64,000 bases of DNA from Kutzneria chonburiensis (GTDB lineage: Bacteria; Actinomycetota; Actinomycetes; Mycobacteriales; Pseudonocardiaceae): positions 5,456,001 to 5,520,000 of the forward strand of contig NZ_CP097263.1 in NCBI RefSeq assembly GCF_028622115.1, written 5' to 3'. The notes below the pieces were generated by a model. The model searched no databases and was not told the origin of the DNA. It was given only the letters and a program-made list of their open reading frames with translations. This document shows positions 42,176 through 51,323 of the stretch, in pieces (the stretch's first letter is position 1; each line of letters starts with the position of its first letter). The position numbers and the translations under genes were made by a program.

Positions 42176-43621
42176 TCAGGCGTTCTGTTCGGTGCGGTCG
42201 GCGCTCCAGAGGGTGTGGAAGCTGGCGTCGCCCTTGTCGACGCGCCGGTAGGTGTGCGCGCCGAAGAAGTCGCGCAGGCCCTGGATCAGCGCGGCCGGCA
42301 GGCGCTCGGCCCGCAGCGCGTCGTAGTACGACAGCGCCGAGGAGAAGCCCGGCGCGGGCACGCCGGCGCCGGTGGCCGCGACGACGACCCGCCGCCACGA
42401 CTCCTGGGCCTTGATCACCGCGTCCGCGAAGTACTCGTCGACCAGCAGCGACGGCAGGCTGCCGTCCTTGTCGTACGCGTCCTTGATGCGGTTGAGGAAG
42501 CGGGCCCGGATGATGCAGCCACCACGCCAGATGGTGGCCATCGAGCCGAGGTCGATCTGCCAGCCGTAGGTGTCGGCGGCGGTGCGGATCTCGTCGAAGC
42601 CCTGGGCGTAGGCGACGACCTTGGAGGCGTACAGCGCCTGCCGGACGTCCTCGACGAACGCGTCGCGGTCGGCGATCGACGGCTTCGACGACGGGCCGGG
42701 CAGCACCTTCTGCGCGGCGGCGCGCTGGCCGACGTGACCGGACAGGGACCGGGCGAACACGGCCTCGGCGATGCCGGTGACCGGCACGCCCAGCTCGAGG
42801 GCCTCCTGGACGGTCCACCGCCCGGTGCCCTTCTGCTCGGCCTGGTCGGCGATGATCTCCACGAACGGCTTGCCGGTCGCGGCGTCGACGTGCCCGAGCA
42901 CCTCGGCGGTGATCTCCACCAGGTACGACTCCAGGTCGCCGGTGTTCCAGCTCCGGAACACGTCGGCGATCTCGGCCGGGGTCATGCCGGCGACGTTGGT
43001 CAGCAGGTCGAACGCCTCGGCGATGAGCTGCATGTCGGCGTACTCGATGCCGTTGTGCACCATCTTGACGAAGTGGCCGGCGCCGTCCTCGCCGACGTGC
43101 GTGCAGCAGGGCACGCCGTCGACCTGCGCGGCGATGGCCTCCAGCACCGGGCCGAGGTGCTGGTAGGACTCGGCCGAGCCGCCGGGCATGATGCTCGGGC
43201 CGTTGAGCGCGCCCTCCTCGCCCCCGGAGATGCCGGTGCCGACGAAGTGCAGGCCGCGCTCCTTGAGCGCCTTCTCCCGGCGCCGGGTGTCGGCGAAGTG
43301 CGCGTTGCCGCCGTCGACGATCATGTCGCCGGGCTCCATCAGCTCGGCCAGCTCGTCGATCACGGCATCCGTCGGACCGCCCGCCTTGACCATGATGATC
43401 ACCTGGCGGGGCTTCTGCAGGGACTGCACGAAATCGGCGGTCGTCTCCGCCGGCACGAACTCGCCCTCGGAGCCGTACTGCTCGACCAGGGCCTTCGTCT
43501 TCGCCGCGGACCGGTTGTGCACGGCGACCCGGAAACCGTGACGAGCCAGGTTGCGAGCAAGGTTGCTGCCCATCACGGCCAGGCCCGTGACGCCGATCCG
43601 AGCCTTCTGTTCAGTTGCCAT
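42176..43621 (-). CDS. gnd: 6-phosphogluconate dehydrogenase (NADP+, decarboxylating)
   Basis: 481 residues, the length of the long (E. coli-like) dimeric form. N-terminal Rossmann motif GVTGLAVMGSNLARNLARHG (GxGxxG replaced by GxAxMG typical of this enzyme), the catalytic Lys in GHFVKMVHNGIEY, and the GISGGEEGAL substrate loop. It converts 6-phosphogluconate to ribulose 5-phosphate, CO2 and NADPH in the pentose phosphate pathway. ATG at 43621. No sugar-phosphate neighbours flank it. Confidence 0.97.
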   Translation of the reverse strand: MATEQKARIGVTGLAVMGSNLARNLARHGFRVAVHNRSAAKTKALVEQYGSEGEFVPAETTADFVQSLQKPRQVIIMVKAGGPTDAVIDELAELMEPGDMIVDGGNAHFADTRRREKALKERGLHFVGTGISGGEEGALNGPSIMPGGSAESYQHLGPVLEAIAAQVDGVPCCTHVGEDGAGHFVKMVHNGIEYADMQLIAEAFDLLTNVAGMTPAEIADVFRSWNTGDLESYLVEITAEVLGHVDAATGKPFVEIIADQAEQKGTGRWTVQEALELGVPVTGIAEAVFARSLSGHVGQRAAAQKVLPGPSSKPSIADRDAFVEDVRQALYASKVVAYAQGFDEIRTAADTYGWQIDLGSMATIWRGGCIIRARFLNRIKDAYDKDGSLPSLLVDEYFADAVIKAQESWRRVVVAATGAGVPAPGFSSALSYYDALRAERLPAALIQGLRDFFGAHTYRRVDKGDASFHTLWSADRTEQNA

Positions 43622-43666
43622 ACACCCAGCCTGCCCGGCTTGGCGCGCAATCTCCAGCCGAGACGG

Positions 43667-44110
43667 CTAAATCGATCCCGGGTGCTTCCCGCACGCATCC
43701 AGGCGCAGCAGCACGGCCAGCAGCTGCTCCCGCTCGGCCGCCGGCAGCGTGCCGAACATCTCCTCGGCCGCACCGCGTTTGGCCTCCTCGATACGGCTCA
43801 CCAGCAGCCGGCCGGCCTCGGTCAGGCTGACCAGCAGCGAGCGCCGGTCGCCCGGGTCGGGCCGGCGCAGCACCAGGCCCTGCTCCTCGAGACCGTCCAC
43901 CACCGAGGTGGCGGATCGGGGCACGATGTCCAGCCGGCCGGCCAGGTCGGCCATCCGGATGCCGTCGCCGGCCCGCGCGATCACGCCCAGCGCCCGGCCC
44001 TGGCCGGGGGTGAGGCCGAGCGGGGCCAGCTGGCGCATCCACCGGCCGCGCAGCCGTTTGGCCACGTGCGTGAACACGTCGGCCAGCCGGGCCGTGGTGG
44101 CGTCGGTCAC
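43667..44110 (-). CDS. MarR-family transcriptional regulator
   Basis: 147 residues, winged helix with DNA-recognition helix (MADLAGRLDIVPRSATSVVDGLEEQGLVLR) and the DPGDRRSLLVSLTEAG wing. GTG at 44110 follows GGAGGGAGGTCGAC. It is divergent from a DUF2218 gene, with only 36 nt between the start codons, so it very likely regulates itself and that gene. Confidence 0.9.
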   Translation of the reverse strand: MTDATTARLADVFTHVAKRLRGRWMRQLAPLGLTPGQGRALGVIARAGDGIRMADLAGRLDIVPRSATSVVDGLEEQGLVLRRPDPGDRRSLLVSLTEAGRLLVSRIEEAKRGAAEEMFGTLPAAEREQLLAVLLRLDACGKHPGSI

Positions 44111-44146
44111 GTCGACCTCCCTCCGATACTGATCTAATCTCACTAT

Positions 44147-44455
44147 ATGACAGGCTCATCATTCACGACGCAGGCGCTGGTCGCGACCGATCGGCCCTCC
44201 CGCTACCTGGTGCAGCTGTGCAAGCACTTCGGCCACAAGATCCAGACCGTGTGGACCGAGCACGAGGGCGAGCTGTACTTCGACTTCGGCACCGCCGTCC
44301 TGCGCACCCGGCCGGAAGGCCTGCACATCACCTGCACCACCGGCGACGCCGAGGCGCTGGACCGACTGGCCGACGTGGTCGAGCGGCACCTGGTCCGGTT
44401 CGGCGCCAAGGACGAGCTCGTGGTCGCCTGGAGCTCGACGGGCCAGGCAGCCTGA
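44147..44455 (+). CDS. DUF2218 protein
   Basis: 102 residues, matching the DUF2218 pattern (DRPSRYLVQLCKHFGHKI; FDFGTAVLRTRPEGLHITCTT; LDRLADVVERHLVRFGAKDEL). These proteins are small, alpha-beta and often encoded next to siderophore or iron genes; function is not established. The ATG at 44147 sits in the short gap shared with the MarR gene and lies 18 nt before the methyltransferase start. Confidence 0.85.
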   Translation: MTGSSFTTQALVATDRPSRYLVQLCKHFGHKIQTVWTEHEGELYFDFGTAVLRTRPEGLHITCTTGDAEALDRLADVVERHLVRFGAKDELVVAWSSTGQAA

Positions 44456-44472
44456 CATTAGGGTTCGCCGGC

Positions 44473-45285
44473 ATGGAGCTGCCTGACTGGGTGCCGGCGA
44501 CCATGGACGTCAGCAAGCCGAGTCCCGCCCGGATGTACGACTACTACCTGGGCGGCACCCACAACTTCGAGGTCGACCGGGACGCCGCCGAGCGGGCCAT
44601 CGCCGCGATGCCGTACACGATCCAGGGCGCACGGGGGAACCGCGACTTCCTGCGGCGGGCCGTGCGGCTGCTGGTCGACGCCGGCATCCATCAGCTGCTC
44701 GACCTCGGCTCGGGCATTCCCACCGTGGGCAACGTGCACGAGGTCGCGCAGCGCCGCGACCCCACCACCCGCGTGGTCTACGTGGACATCGACCCGGTCG
44801 CGGTGGCCCACTCCACCGCCATCCTGCGGCACAACCACCTGGCCGGCGTGCTACAGGCCGACATGCGCGACGTGGACGCCGTGCTGTCGCACCCGCGGGT
44901 GCGCGACCTGATCGACTTCTCCGAGCCGGTCGGCCTGATCATGGCCTCGGTGCTGCATTTCGTGCCTGACTCCTCGAAACCGGCCGACATCGTGGCCGCC
45001 TATCGCGACGCCGTGCCGACCGGCAGCCATCTGGTGCTGTCGCACATCGGCTCCAACGAGGAGCCGGGCAACCGGACCGGCATGCTGGCCGACTTCAAAG
45101 CCGTGTACCAGAACACGACCAACCCGGTGGTGCTGCGTACCCGGCCGCAGATCGAGGCGTTCTTCGACGGCTTCTCCCTGCTGGAACCGGGCGTCACGCT
45201 GGTGCACCAGTGGCGGCCCGACGCCGACCAGGAGCTGCCGGCCAAGCTGCCGCCCGGCTACGGCGGCGTCGGCGTGAAGCCGTGA
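44473..45285 (+). CDS. SAM-dependent methyltransferase, DUF574 (methyltransferase 19 family)
   Basis: 270 residues. The N-terminal hallmark SPARMYDYYLGGTHNFEVDRD and the SAM-binding loop LLDLGSGIPTVGNVHE are typical of this actinomycete-specific family, whose members occur in large numbers and whose substrates are mostly unknown. Later motifs include VVYVDIDPVAVAHS and LIMASVLHFVPD. ATG at 44473, 18 nt after the DUF2218 gene, so the two are probably cotranscribed. Confidence 0.92.
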   Translation: MELPDWVPATMDVSKPSPARMYDYYLGGTHNFEVDRDAAERAIAAMPYTIQGARGNRDFLRRAVRLLVDAGIHQLLDLGSGIPTVGNVHEVAQRRDPTTRVVYVDIDPVAVAHSTAILRHNHLAGVLQADMRDVDAVLSHPRVRDLIDFSEPVGLIMASVLHFVPDSSKPADIVAAYRDAVPTGSHLVLSHIGSNEEPGNRTGMLADFKAVYQNTTNPVVLRTRPQIEAFFDGFSLLEPGVTLVHQWRPDADQELPAKLPPGYGGVGVKP

Positions 45286-45398
45286 TGCGCGGCCCGGCCG
45301 GCCCGAAACACCTGGCGTTCATCTAGGGTTCACCGAACTCAGCACGGCACCCCTTACCGTGCCGCAAGACCCCGGTAGTCAGCATCGGAAGGCGTTTG

Positions 45399-46388
45399 AT
45401 GTCGGACCTGAGCTACGTCGAGGCCATCGCCGTCGGGCTGCTCCAGGGGGTGAGCGAGCTGTTCCCGGTCTCCAGCCTCGGGCACAGCGTGCTGCTGCCG
45501 GCGCTGGCCGGCGGGCAGTGGGCCAAGGACCTCAGCCTGAGCGGCGACGAGACGCCGTATCTGGCCGTGCTGGTGGCCATGCACGTCGCGACCGCGCTGG
45601 CCCTGGTGGTGTTCTACTGGCGGGACTGGGTGCGCATCATCCGCGGCCTGTGGACGTCCATCGTCACGCGGAAGATCGAGAACGCCGAGCAGCGGCTGGG
45701 TTGGCTGCTGGTCGTCGGCACCATCCCGGTCGGCATCGCCGGCATCGCGCTCGACCACCTGGTCCGCAGCGTGCTCGGCAAACCCATCCCGACGGCGATC
45801 TTCCTGGCGCTCAACGGCCTGGTGCTGTTCGGCGTGGAGCGGCTCCAGCACCGCCGTCGCGACGCCGACGAGATCGAGGGCAACCCGGAAGAGACGATGG
45901 TCATCCCCAACGCCGCGTTCCCCTCCGACGACACCGCGCCGCTGCACGCCATCACCGCCGAGCCGCTGAGCGCCGACGAGGCCTCCGAGCGGCGGCTGTC
46001 CAAGCTCAGCTGGAAGGAAGCCGTGCTGGTCGGCGGCGCCCAGGCGCTGGCCCTGCTGCCCGGCATCAGCCGCTCCGGCATCACCATCGTCGCCGGCCTG
46101 ACCCGCGACCTGCGCCACGTCGACGCCGCCCGGTTCGCCTTCCTGCTGGCCACCCCGGTCATCCTCGGCGCCGGCGTGTACAAGATGCCCGAGCTGTTCA
46201 AGCCGGCGGTGGCCGGCTCGCTCGGCCCGGCCCTGGTCGGCAGCCTCGTCGCCGGCGTCGCCGCCTACGTGTCGGCCCGGTTCCTGGCCTCCTACTTCGA
46301 GACCAGGACGCTCAAGCCGTTCGCCCTGTACTGCATCATCGCCGGCGTCGGCTCGCTGGCCTTCTTCCTCATCCACGGCACCCCCTAA
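45399..46388 (+). CDS. uppP: Undecaprenyl-diphosphate phosphatase
   Basis: 329 residues, longer than the usual 270. The catalytic pair of motifs is LQGVSELFPVSSLGHSVL (with the essential Glu and Ser) and LLPGISRSGITIVAGL with the essential Arg. A 55-residue acidic, soluble insertion (about 155-210) between membrane helices accounts for the extra length and is unusual in the family. The enzyme recycles the lipid carrier for cell-wall synthesis and confers bacitracin tolerance. ATG at 45399 with GGAAGG upstream; a TTG one codon earlier is less likely. Its stop abuts palindromic repeat copy C. Confidence 0.93.
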   Translation: MSDLSYVEAIAVGLLQGVSELFPVSSLGHSVLLPALAGGQWAKDLSLSGDETPYLAVLVAMHVATALALVVFYWRDWVRIIRGLWTSIVTRKIENAEQRLGWLLVVGTIPVGIAGIALDHLVRSVLGKPIPTAIFLALNGLVLFGVERLQHRRRDADEIEGNPEETMVIPNAAFPSDDTAPLHAITAEPLSADEASERRLSKLSWKEAVLVGGAQALALLPGISRSGITIVAGLTRDLRHVDAARFAFLLATPVILGAGVYKMPELFKPAVAGSLGPALVGSLVAGVAAYVSARFLASYFETRTLKPFALYCIIAGVGSLAFFLIHGTP

Positions 46389-46389
46389 C

Positions 46390-46478
46390 ACCCCCGCGAG
46401 TCCCGCTTAGCGTCACACCGAAATGCTGAATCCGTTTCGGTATTTCGGTGTGACTGTGGGCGGGACTCGCGGGGGTTT
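46390..46478. repeat. Long palindromic repeat, copy C of three
   Basis: Inverted repeat of about 89 bp, nearly identical in both arms to copy A at 13657 (outer ACCCCCGCGAGTCCCGC, inner GTCACACCGAAA). It fills the convergent gap between uppP (stop at 46386-46388) and tesB. The tesB frame reads through the right arm and loop, so unlike copies A and B this copy is partly translated. Confidence 0.85.
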
Positions 46479-47423
46479 AGGGAGGACTCGGAGGAGGCCT
46501 TCCTGCACCACGGTCGCGACCAGCTGGCCGTCCCGGGTGAAGAAGCGGCCGGTGGCCAGGCCGCGGGCGTTGGAGGCGCTGGGCGACTCGCAGTCGTACA
46601 GCACCCACTCGTCGGCCCGGAACGGTCGGTGGAACCACATCGCGTGGTCGAGGCTGGCGCCGAGCACCTTGTCCGTGCCCCAGTACACGCCGTGGCGGGC
46701 CAGCACCGAGTCCAGCAGCGTCATGTCCGAGGCGTAGGCCAGCACGCACACCTGGAGCAGGTCCTCGTCCGGCAGCTTGCCGTCGGCGCGCATCCACACC
46801 TGGTTGCGGGCCTCGTGCGGGCCGCTCTCACGGGTGATCCACGGCGGGTCGGAGACGTAGCGCAGGTCGATCGGCCGCTGCCGGTCCCGGCCCAGCTTCA
46901 CGGCGTCCGGGCCCAGCTGGGCGATGCGCTCCCCATAGGTGGGCAGCGACTCCGGGTCCGGCACGTCCGGCATCGGCTCCGCGTGCTCCATGCCCGCCTC
47001 GACCAGCTGGAACGAGGCCGACAGCGAGAAGATCGCCTTGCCCCGCTGCACGCCGACCACGCGGCGGGTGGTGAACGAGCGGCCGTCGCGGATGCGGTCC
47101 ACCTCGTACACGATCGGGATGCGCGGGTCGCCCGGGCGGATGAAGTAGGCGTGCAGCGAGTGCACCTTGCGCTCTTCCGGCACCGTGCGGCCGGCCGCGA
47201 CCAGCGCCTGGCCGGCGACCTGGCCGCCGAACACGCGGACCGAGGAGTCGGCCGGGCTGACCCCGCGGAAGATGTTCTCCTCGATGCGCTCCAGGTCCAG
47301 CAGCGCGATCAGGCGGTCGAGCACCGGCTGGCCGTGCGGCACCCCGTCGAGCGTCAACGGCACCGACCCCGGAGCTTTGTCAGCTCCGGGGTCGGCGGCC
47401 GCGGCGCGAGCCGCTTCAGTCAC
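46413..47423 (-). CDS. tesB: Acyl-CoA thioesterase II
   Basis: 336 residues with two hot-dog folds. Motifs: GGQVAGQALVAAGRTVP and HSLHAYFIRPGDPRIPIVYEV in the first, SLDHAMWFHRPFRADEWVLYDCESPSASNARGLATGRFFTRDGQLVATVVQEGLLR in the second (read in pieces). It hydrolyses acyl-CoAs. The last 21 residues (after LRVLP) are encoded by the palindromic repeat. A TAA right at the repeat border is out of frame by one base, so I infer that a small indel removed the original stop. GTG start at 47423 with AGGAG upstream. Confidence 0.92.
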   Translation of the reverse strand: MTEAARAAAADPGADKAPGSVPLTLDGVPHGQPVLDRLIALLDLERIEENIFRGVSPADSSVRVFGGQVAGQALVAAGRTVPEERKVHSLHAYFIRPGDPRIPIVYEVDRIRDGRSFTTRRVVGVQRGKAIFSLSASFQLVEAGMEHAEPMPDVPDPESLPTYGERIAQLGPDAVKLGRDRQRPIDLRYVSDPPWITRESGPHEARNQVWMRADGKLPDEDLLQVCVLAYASDMTLLDSVLARHGVYWGTDKVLGASLDHAMWFHRPFRADEWVLYDCESPSASNARGLATGRFFTRDGQLVATVVQEGLLRVLPKPPRVPPTVTPKYRNGFSISV

Positions 47424-47432
47424 TTCGAACTC

Positions 47433-48857
<1,425 letters not shown>

Positions 48858-49015
48858 GTTCCAGCAGCTTAGACCGCCGCACTGGACCGATCCCGAACTA
48901 CCCGGGGGTAATGTTTGGGAAACCCCTTGGAAACGGTCCCGGCGCCCCTTCTTTTCAGCGCACCGTCACCATTCGATCACTGTTCGTTCACCCTCGGGCC
49001 GTTCTCGCGACCGAA

Positions 49016-49633
49016 TCAGTCCTCGGTGTCGTCCTCCGCCGGCGTCTCGACGGCCACGGATTGCGCCGTCGTCATCTCCGGCTTCGACTCGACCGGCGTC
49101 GCCAGGCCGCGCTCGGCCGCCAGCTCCTCGAGGCCGTAGCGGGACACGATCTCGGCGTCGGCCAGGTCGATGACCCGCAGCCCCTCGGCCTCGAGGCGCT
49201 CGTTCACCTGGTCGAAGTGGTCCCGGATGATCTGCTTCTCGGCGTCGTTGACCTTGCCGCGGTGCGGCTTGCCGGCGTGCTCGAGGCTGCCGTAGTTGAC
49301 CTTGACCTCGCCGGTGGACTTGGCCCGGGCCGGCTTGGCGTAGGACTTCTTGGCCGCCTTGAGGACCACGTCCATCGGGTCGTCGGTGGCCAGCTTGTCG
49401 AACTCGGCCAGCGGCATCACCACCGCGCGCGGCGGCTCACCGGCGGTGTGCACCTCGAAGCTGACCACGTCGATGGCCAGCTCGTCGATGTTCGCCAGCT
49501 CGCCCGGCGCGGCCTCGATCTCCACCGGACCGTCGGCCAGCGCGGGGTGCTGCGTGACGACGATCTTCACCAGCTCGCCGTCCTCGACGATCTTGCCGCT
49601 CAGGTCGGAGAACAGCACAACCTTCTGGCCCAT
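49016..49633 (-). CDS. Lsr2-like protein with acidic C-terminus
   Basis: 205 residues. The N-terminus MGQKVVLFSDLSGKIVEDGE resembles the Lsr2 dimerisation strand. Near the C-terminus, IIRDHFDQVNERLEAEGLRVIDLADAEIVSRYGLEELA resembles the Lsr2 DNA-binding fold but lacks the clear RGR/AT-hook-like residues, so DNA binding is doubtful. The middle includes KKSYAKPARAKSTGEVKVNYGSLEHAG, and the tail is acidic. Lsr2 proteins are about 110 residues, so this is longer. ATG at 49633 with GAGAGG upstream. It could be an unrelated family; the match is by eye only. Confidence 0.5.
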   Translation of the reverse strand: MGQKVVLFSDLSGKIVEDGELVKIVVTQHPALADGPVEIEAAPGELANIDELAIDVVSFEVHTAGEPPRAVVMPLAEFDKLATDDPMDVVLKAAKKSYAKPARAKSTGEVKVNYGSLEHAGKPHRGKVNDAEKQIIRDHFDQVNERLEAEGLRVIDLADAEIVSRYGLEELAAERGLATPVESKPEMTTAQSVAVETPAEDDTED

Positions 49634-49788
49634 GGCCGGTAATTCCTCTCGTCGTGGCGGGCGCGGACTAGGGGCGGAGTCTGCCACAGCAGAGCCCCGC
49701 ACCCCGTGCCGCGACACGCTGGCTTAGAACGCGTGTTCGATACTAGCGCGGTCGCGGGATGTCGCATTCCGGTGTTCTGTTTCGACGT

Positions 49789-50565
49789 ATGGGCATGCAG
49801 ACAGTGACCTCCAAGGACGGCACCTCCATCGCGTACGACCGGAGCGGGCAGGGGCCGACGCTCGTGCTCGTCGGCGGCGCCTTCATGACTCGCGCCTCCT
49901 TCGCACCCCTCGCCTCCGCCCTCGCCGCGTCGTTCGACGTCGTCGCGTACGACCGCCGGGGCCGGGCCGACAGCACCATCGTCGAGCCCTATTCCGTCGA
50001 CCGTGAGCTCGAGGACCTCGCCGCCGTGCTCTCCGCCGTGGGCGGCTCTTTCCTCTACGGCATGTCCTCCGGCGCCGCTCTGGCGTTCCTCGCCGCCTCC
50101 GCCGACCTCCCCATCACCCGCGTCGCCGGCATGGAGCCCCCGTACCGCCTTCCCGACGCGCCTCCCGTAGACCCCACCTACGGCCCCGTCCTCACGTCTT
50201 TGATCGAGGCCGGCCGCAACGACGACGCCGTCGCCCACTTCATGCTCAACGGCGTCGGTCAGCCCCAGGCCGTCGTCGACCACATGCGCGCCGACCCTTT
50301 CTGGCCCCACCTCGTCGCCCTCGCCCCCACCCTCGTCCACGACAACGCCGTCATGGCCGACGGCGGGCTACCCCCGTTCCTGTCGACCATCACCGTGCCC
50401 GCCCTCGTCGTCAGCAGCACCGGCTCGAGCCCTTGGCTCCAGTCGGCTGCCGCTGCCGCCGCCGCTGCGGTACCCGACGGCCGGCACGTCTCCCGCGACG
50501 GCGGCTTCCACGACCTCCCGCCCGAGGTCCTCGCCGCCGTGCTGACCGAGTTCTTCAAGGCGTGA
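49789..50565 (+). CDS. Alpha/beta hydrolase
   Basis: 258 residues, 1 kb divergent from pyk and next to the Lsr2-like gene. Nucleophile elbow GMSSGAAL (Ser of GxSxG), oxyanion strand LVLVGGAFMT, and the C-terminal catalytic His in GGFHDLPPE. Substrate unknown. ATG choices are 49759, 49789 and 49795; the last two have no ribosome site, suggesting leaderless translation. Confidence 0.85.
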   Translation: MGMQTVTSKDGTSIAYDRSGQGPTLVLVGGAFMTRASFAPLASALAASFDVVAYDRRGRADSTIVEPYSVDRELEDLAAVLSAVGGSFLYGMSSGAALAFLAASADLPITRVAGMEPPYRLPDAPPVDPTYGPVLTSLIEAGRNDDAVAHFMLNGVGQPQAVVDHMRADPFWPHLVALAPTLVHDNAVMADGGLPPFLSTITVPALVVSSTGSSPWLQSAAAAAAAAVPDGRHVSRDGGFHDLPPEVLAAVLTEFFKA

Positions 50566-50572
50566 CAAGACC

Positions 50573-50615
50573 GACGAGATCCCGGACCGCCACATCGGCG
50601 ATCCGGGATCTCGTC
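50573..50615. terminator. Bidirectional terminator between hydrolase and DUF2461 genes
   Basis: GACGAGATCCCGGA (50573-50586) and TCCGGGATCTCGTC (50602-50615) form a perfect 14-bp stem just after the hydrolase stop and before the convergent gene's stop. Confidence 0.8.
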
Positions 50616-50643
50616 CGTACAGGACAGAAGCGCCAGCCCGCCG

Positions 50644-51306
50644 TCACCGTGCCGGGCGTTCGCTCACGCCGACGTGGTCGGCGGCCCATTCGTTGAAGGG
50701 GCGCAACGCCCGCCACGCCTTGCGGACGCGGTCGAAGGAGCCGCGCTCGTGCAGGACGTCGTCGGGGTCCCAGGTCATGGAGGCGTACAACGACTTGTGG
50801 CGCAGCAGGTCGATGCGCGGGTGGTCGAGCTCGTAGCCCCGCGGCTTGGTCTTGAGCTGCTCGCCCTTGATCTCGAAGCCGGCCTTGGCCAGCTTGGCGA
50901 TGATCTTCACCAGGGCGTCGCCGCGACGGGAGTCGTCGATCGCGGTGCGGAAACGGGCGAGCTGGTCGGCCTCGAGGTGGAAGCAGCCGCCGCCGACGGT
51001 GAGGCCGAGCGGACCGACCTGCACGTAGTACGCCCCGCCGCCCCGGCCCTGCTCGATGACGCCGCCACAGTGGGTCTTGTACGGCGTCTTCTCCTTGGAG
51101 AACCGGGTGTCCCGGTACGGCCGGAACACCTTGGGCTCGCCCAGCCCGCCGAACTCCGGCTCCAGCTCGGCCAGCAGGGCCAGCATGGGCTCCCGCACGT
51201 CCGCCTGGTACAGGTGCTTGTTGGCGTCCCAGTACACCTTGGAGTTGTCGGCCTCCAGGCCGTCGTAGAAGTCGATGGCGTGCTCGCCGAATCCGAGGAA
51301 CTTCAC
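50644..51306 (-). CDS. DUF2461 (TIGR02453) protein
   Basis: 220 residues with the family pattern GFGEHAIDFYDGLEADNSKVYWDANKHLY, VFRPYRDTRFSKEKTPYKTHCG, and GGGCFHLEADQLARFRTAIDD. Function unknown; widely distributed. ATG at 51306. It lies 18 nt after the Fic gene in the same direction and may be cotranscribed. Confidence 0.9.
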   Translation of the reverse strand: MKFLGFGEHAIDFYDGLEADNSKVYWDANKHLYQADVREPMLALLAELEPEFGGLGEPKVFRPYRDTRFSKEKTPYKTHCGGVIEQGRGGGAYYVQVGPLGLTVGGGCFHLEADQLARFRTAIDDSRRGDALVKIIAKLAKAGFEIKGEQLKTKPRGYELDHPRIDLLRHKSLYASMTWDPDDVLHERGSFDRVRKAWRALRPFNEWAADHVGVSERPAR

Positions 51307-51323
51307 GTCGGCAACGATAGGGC

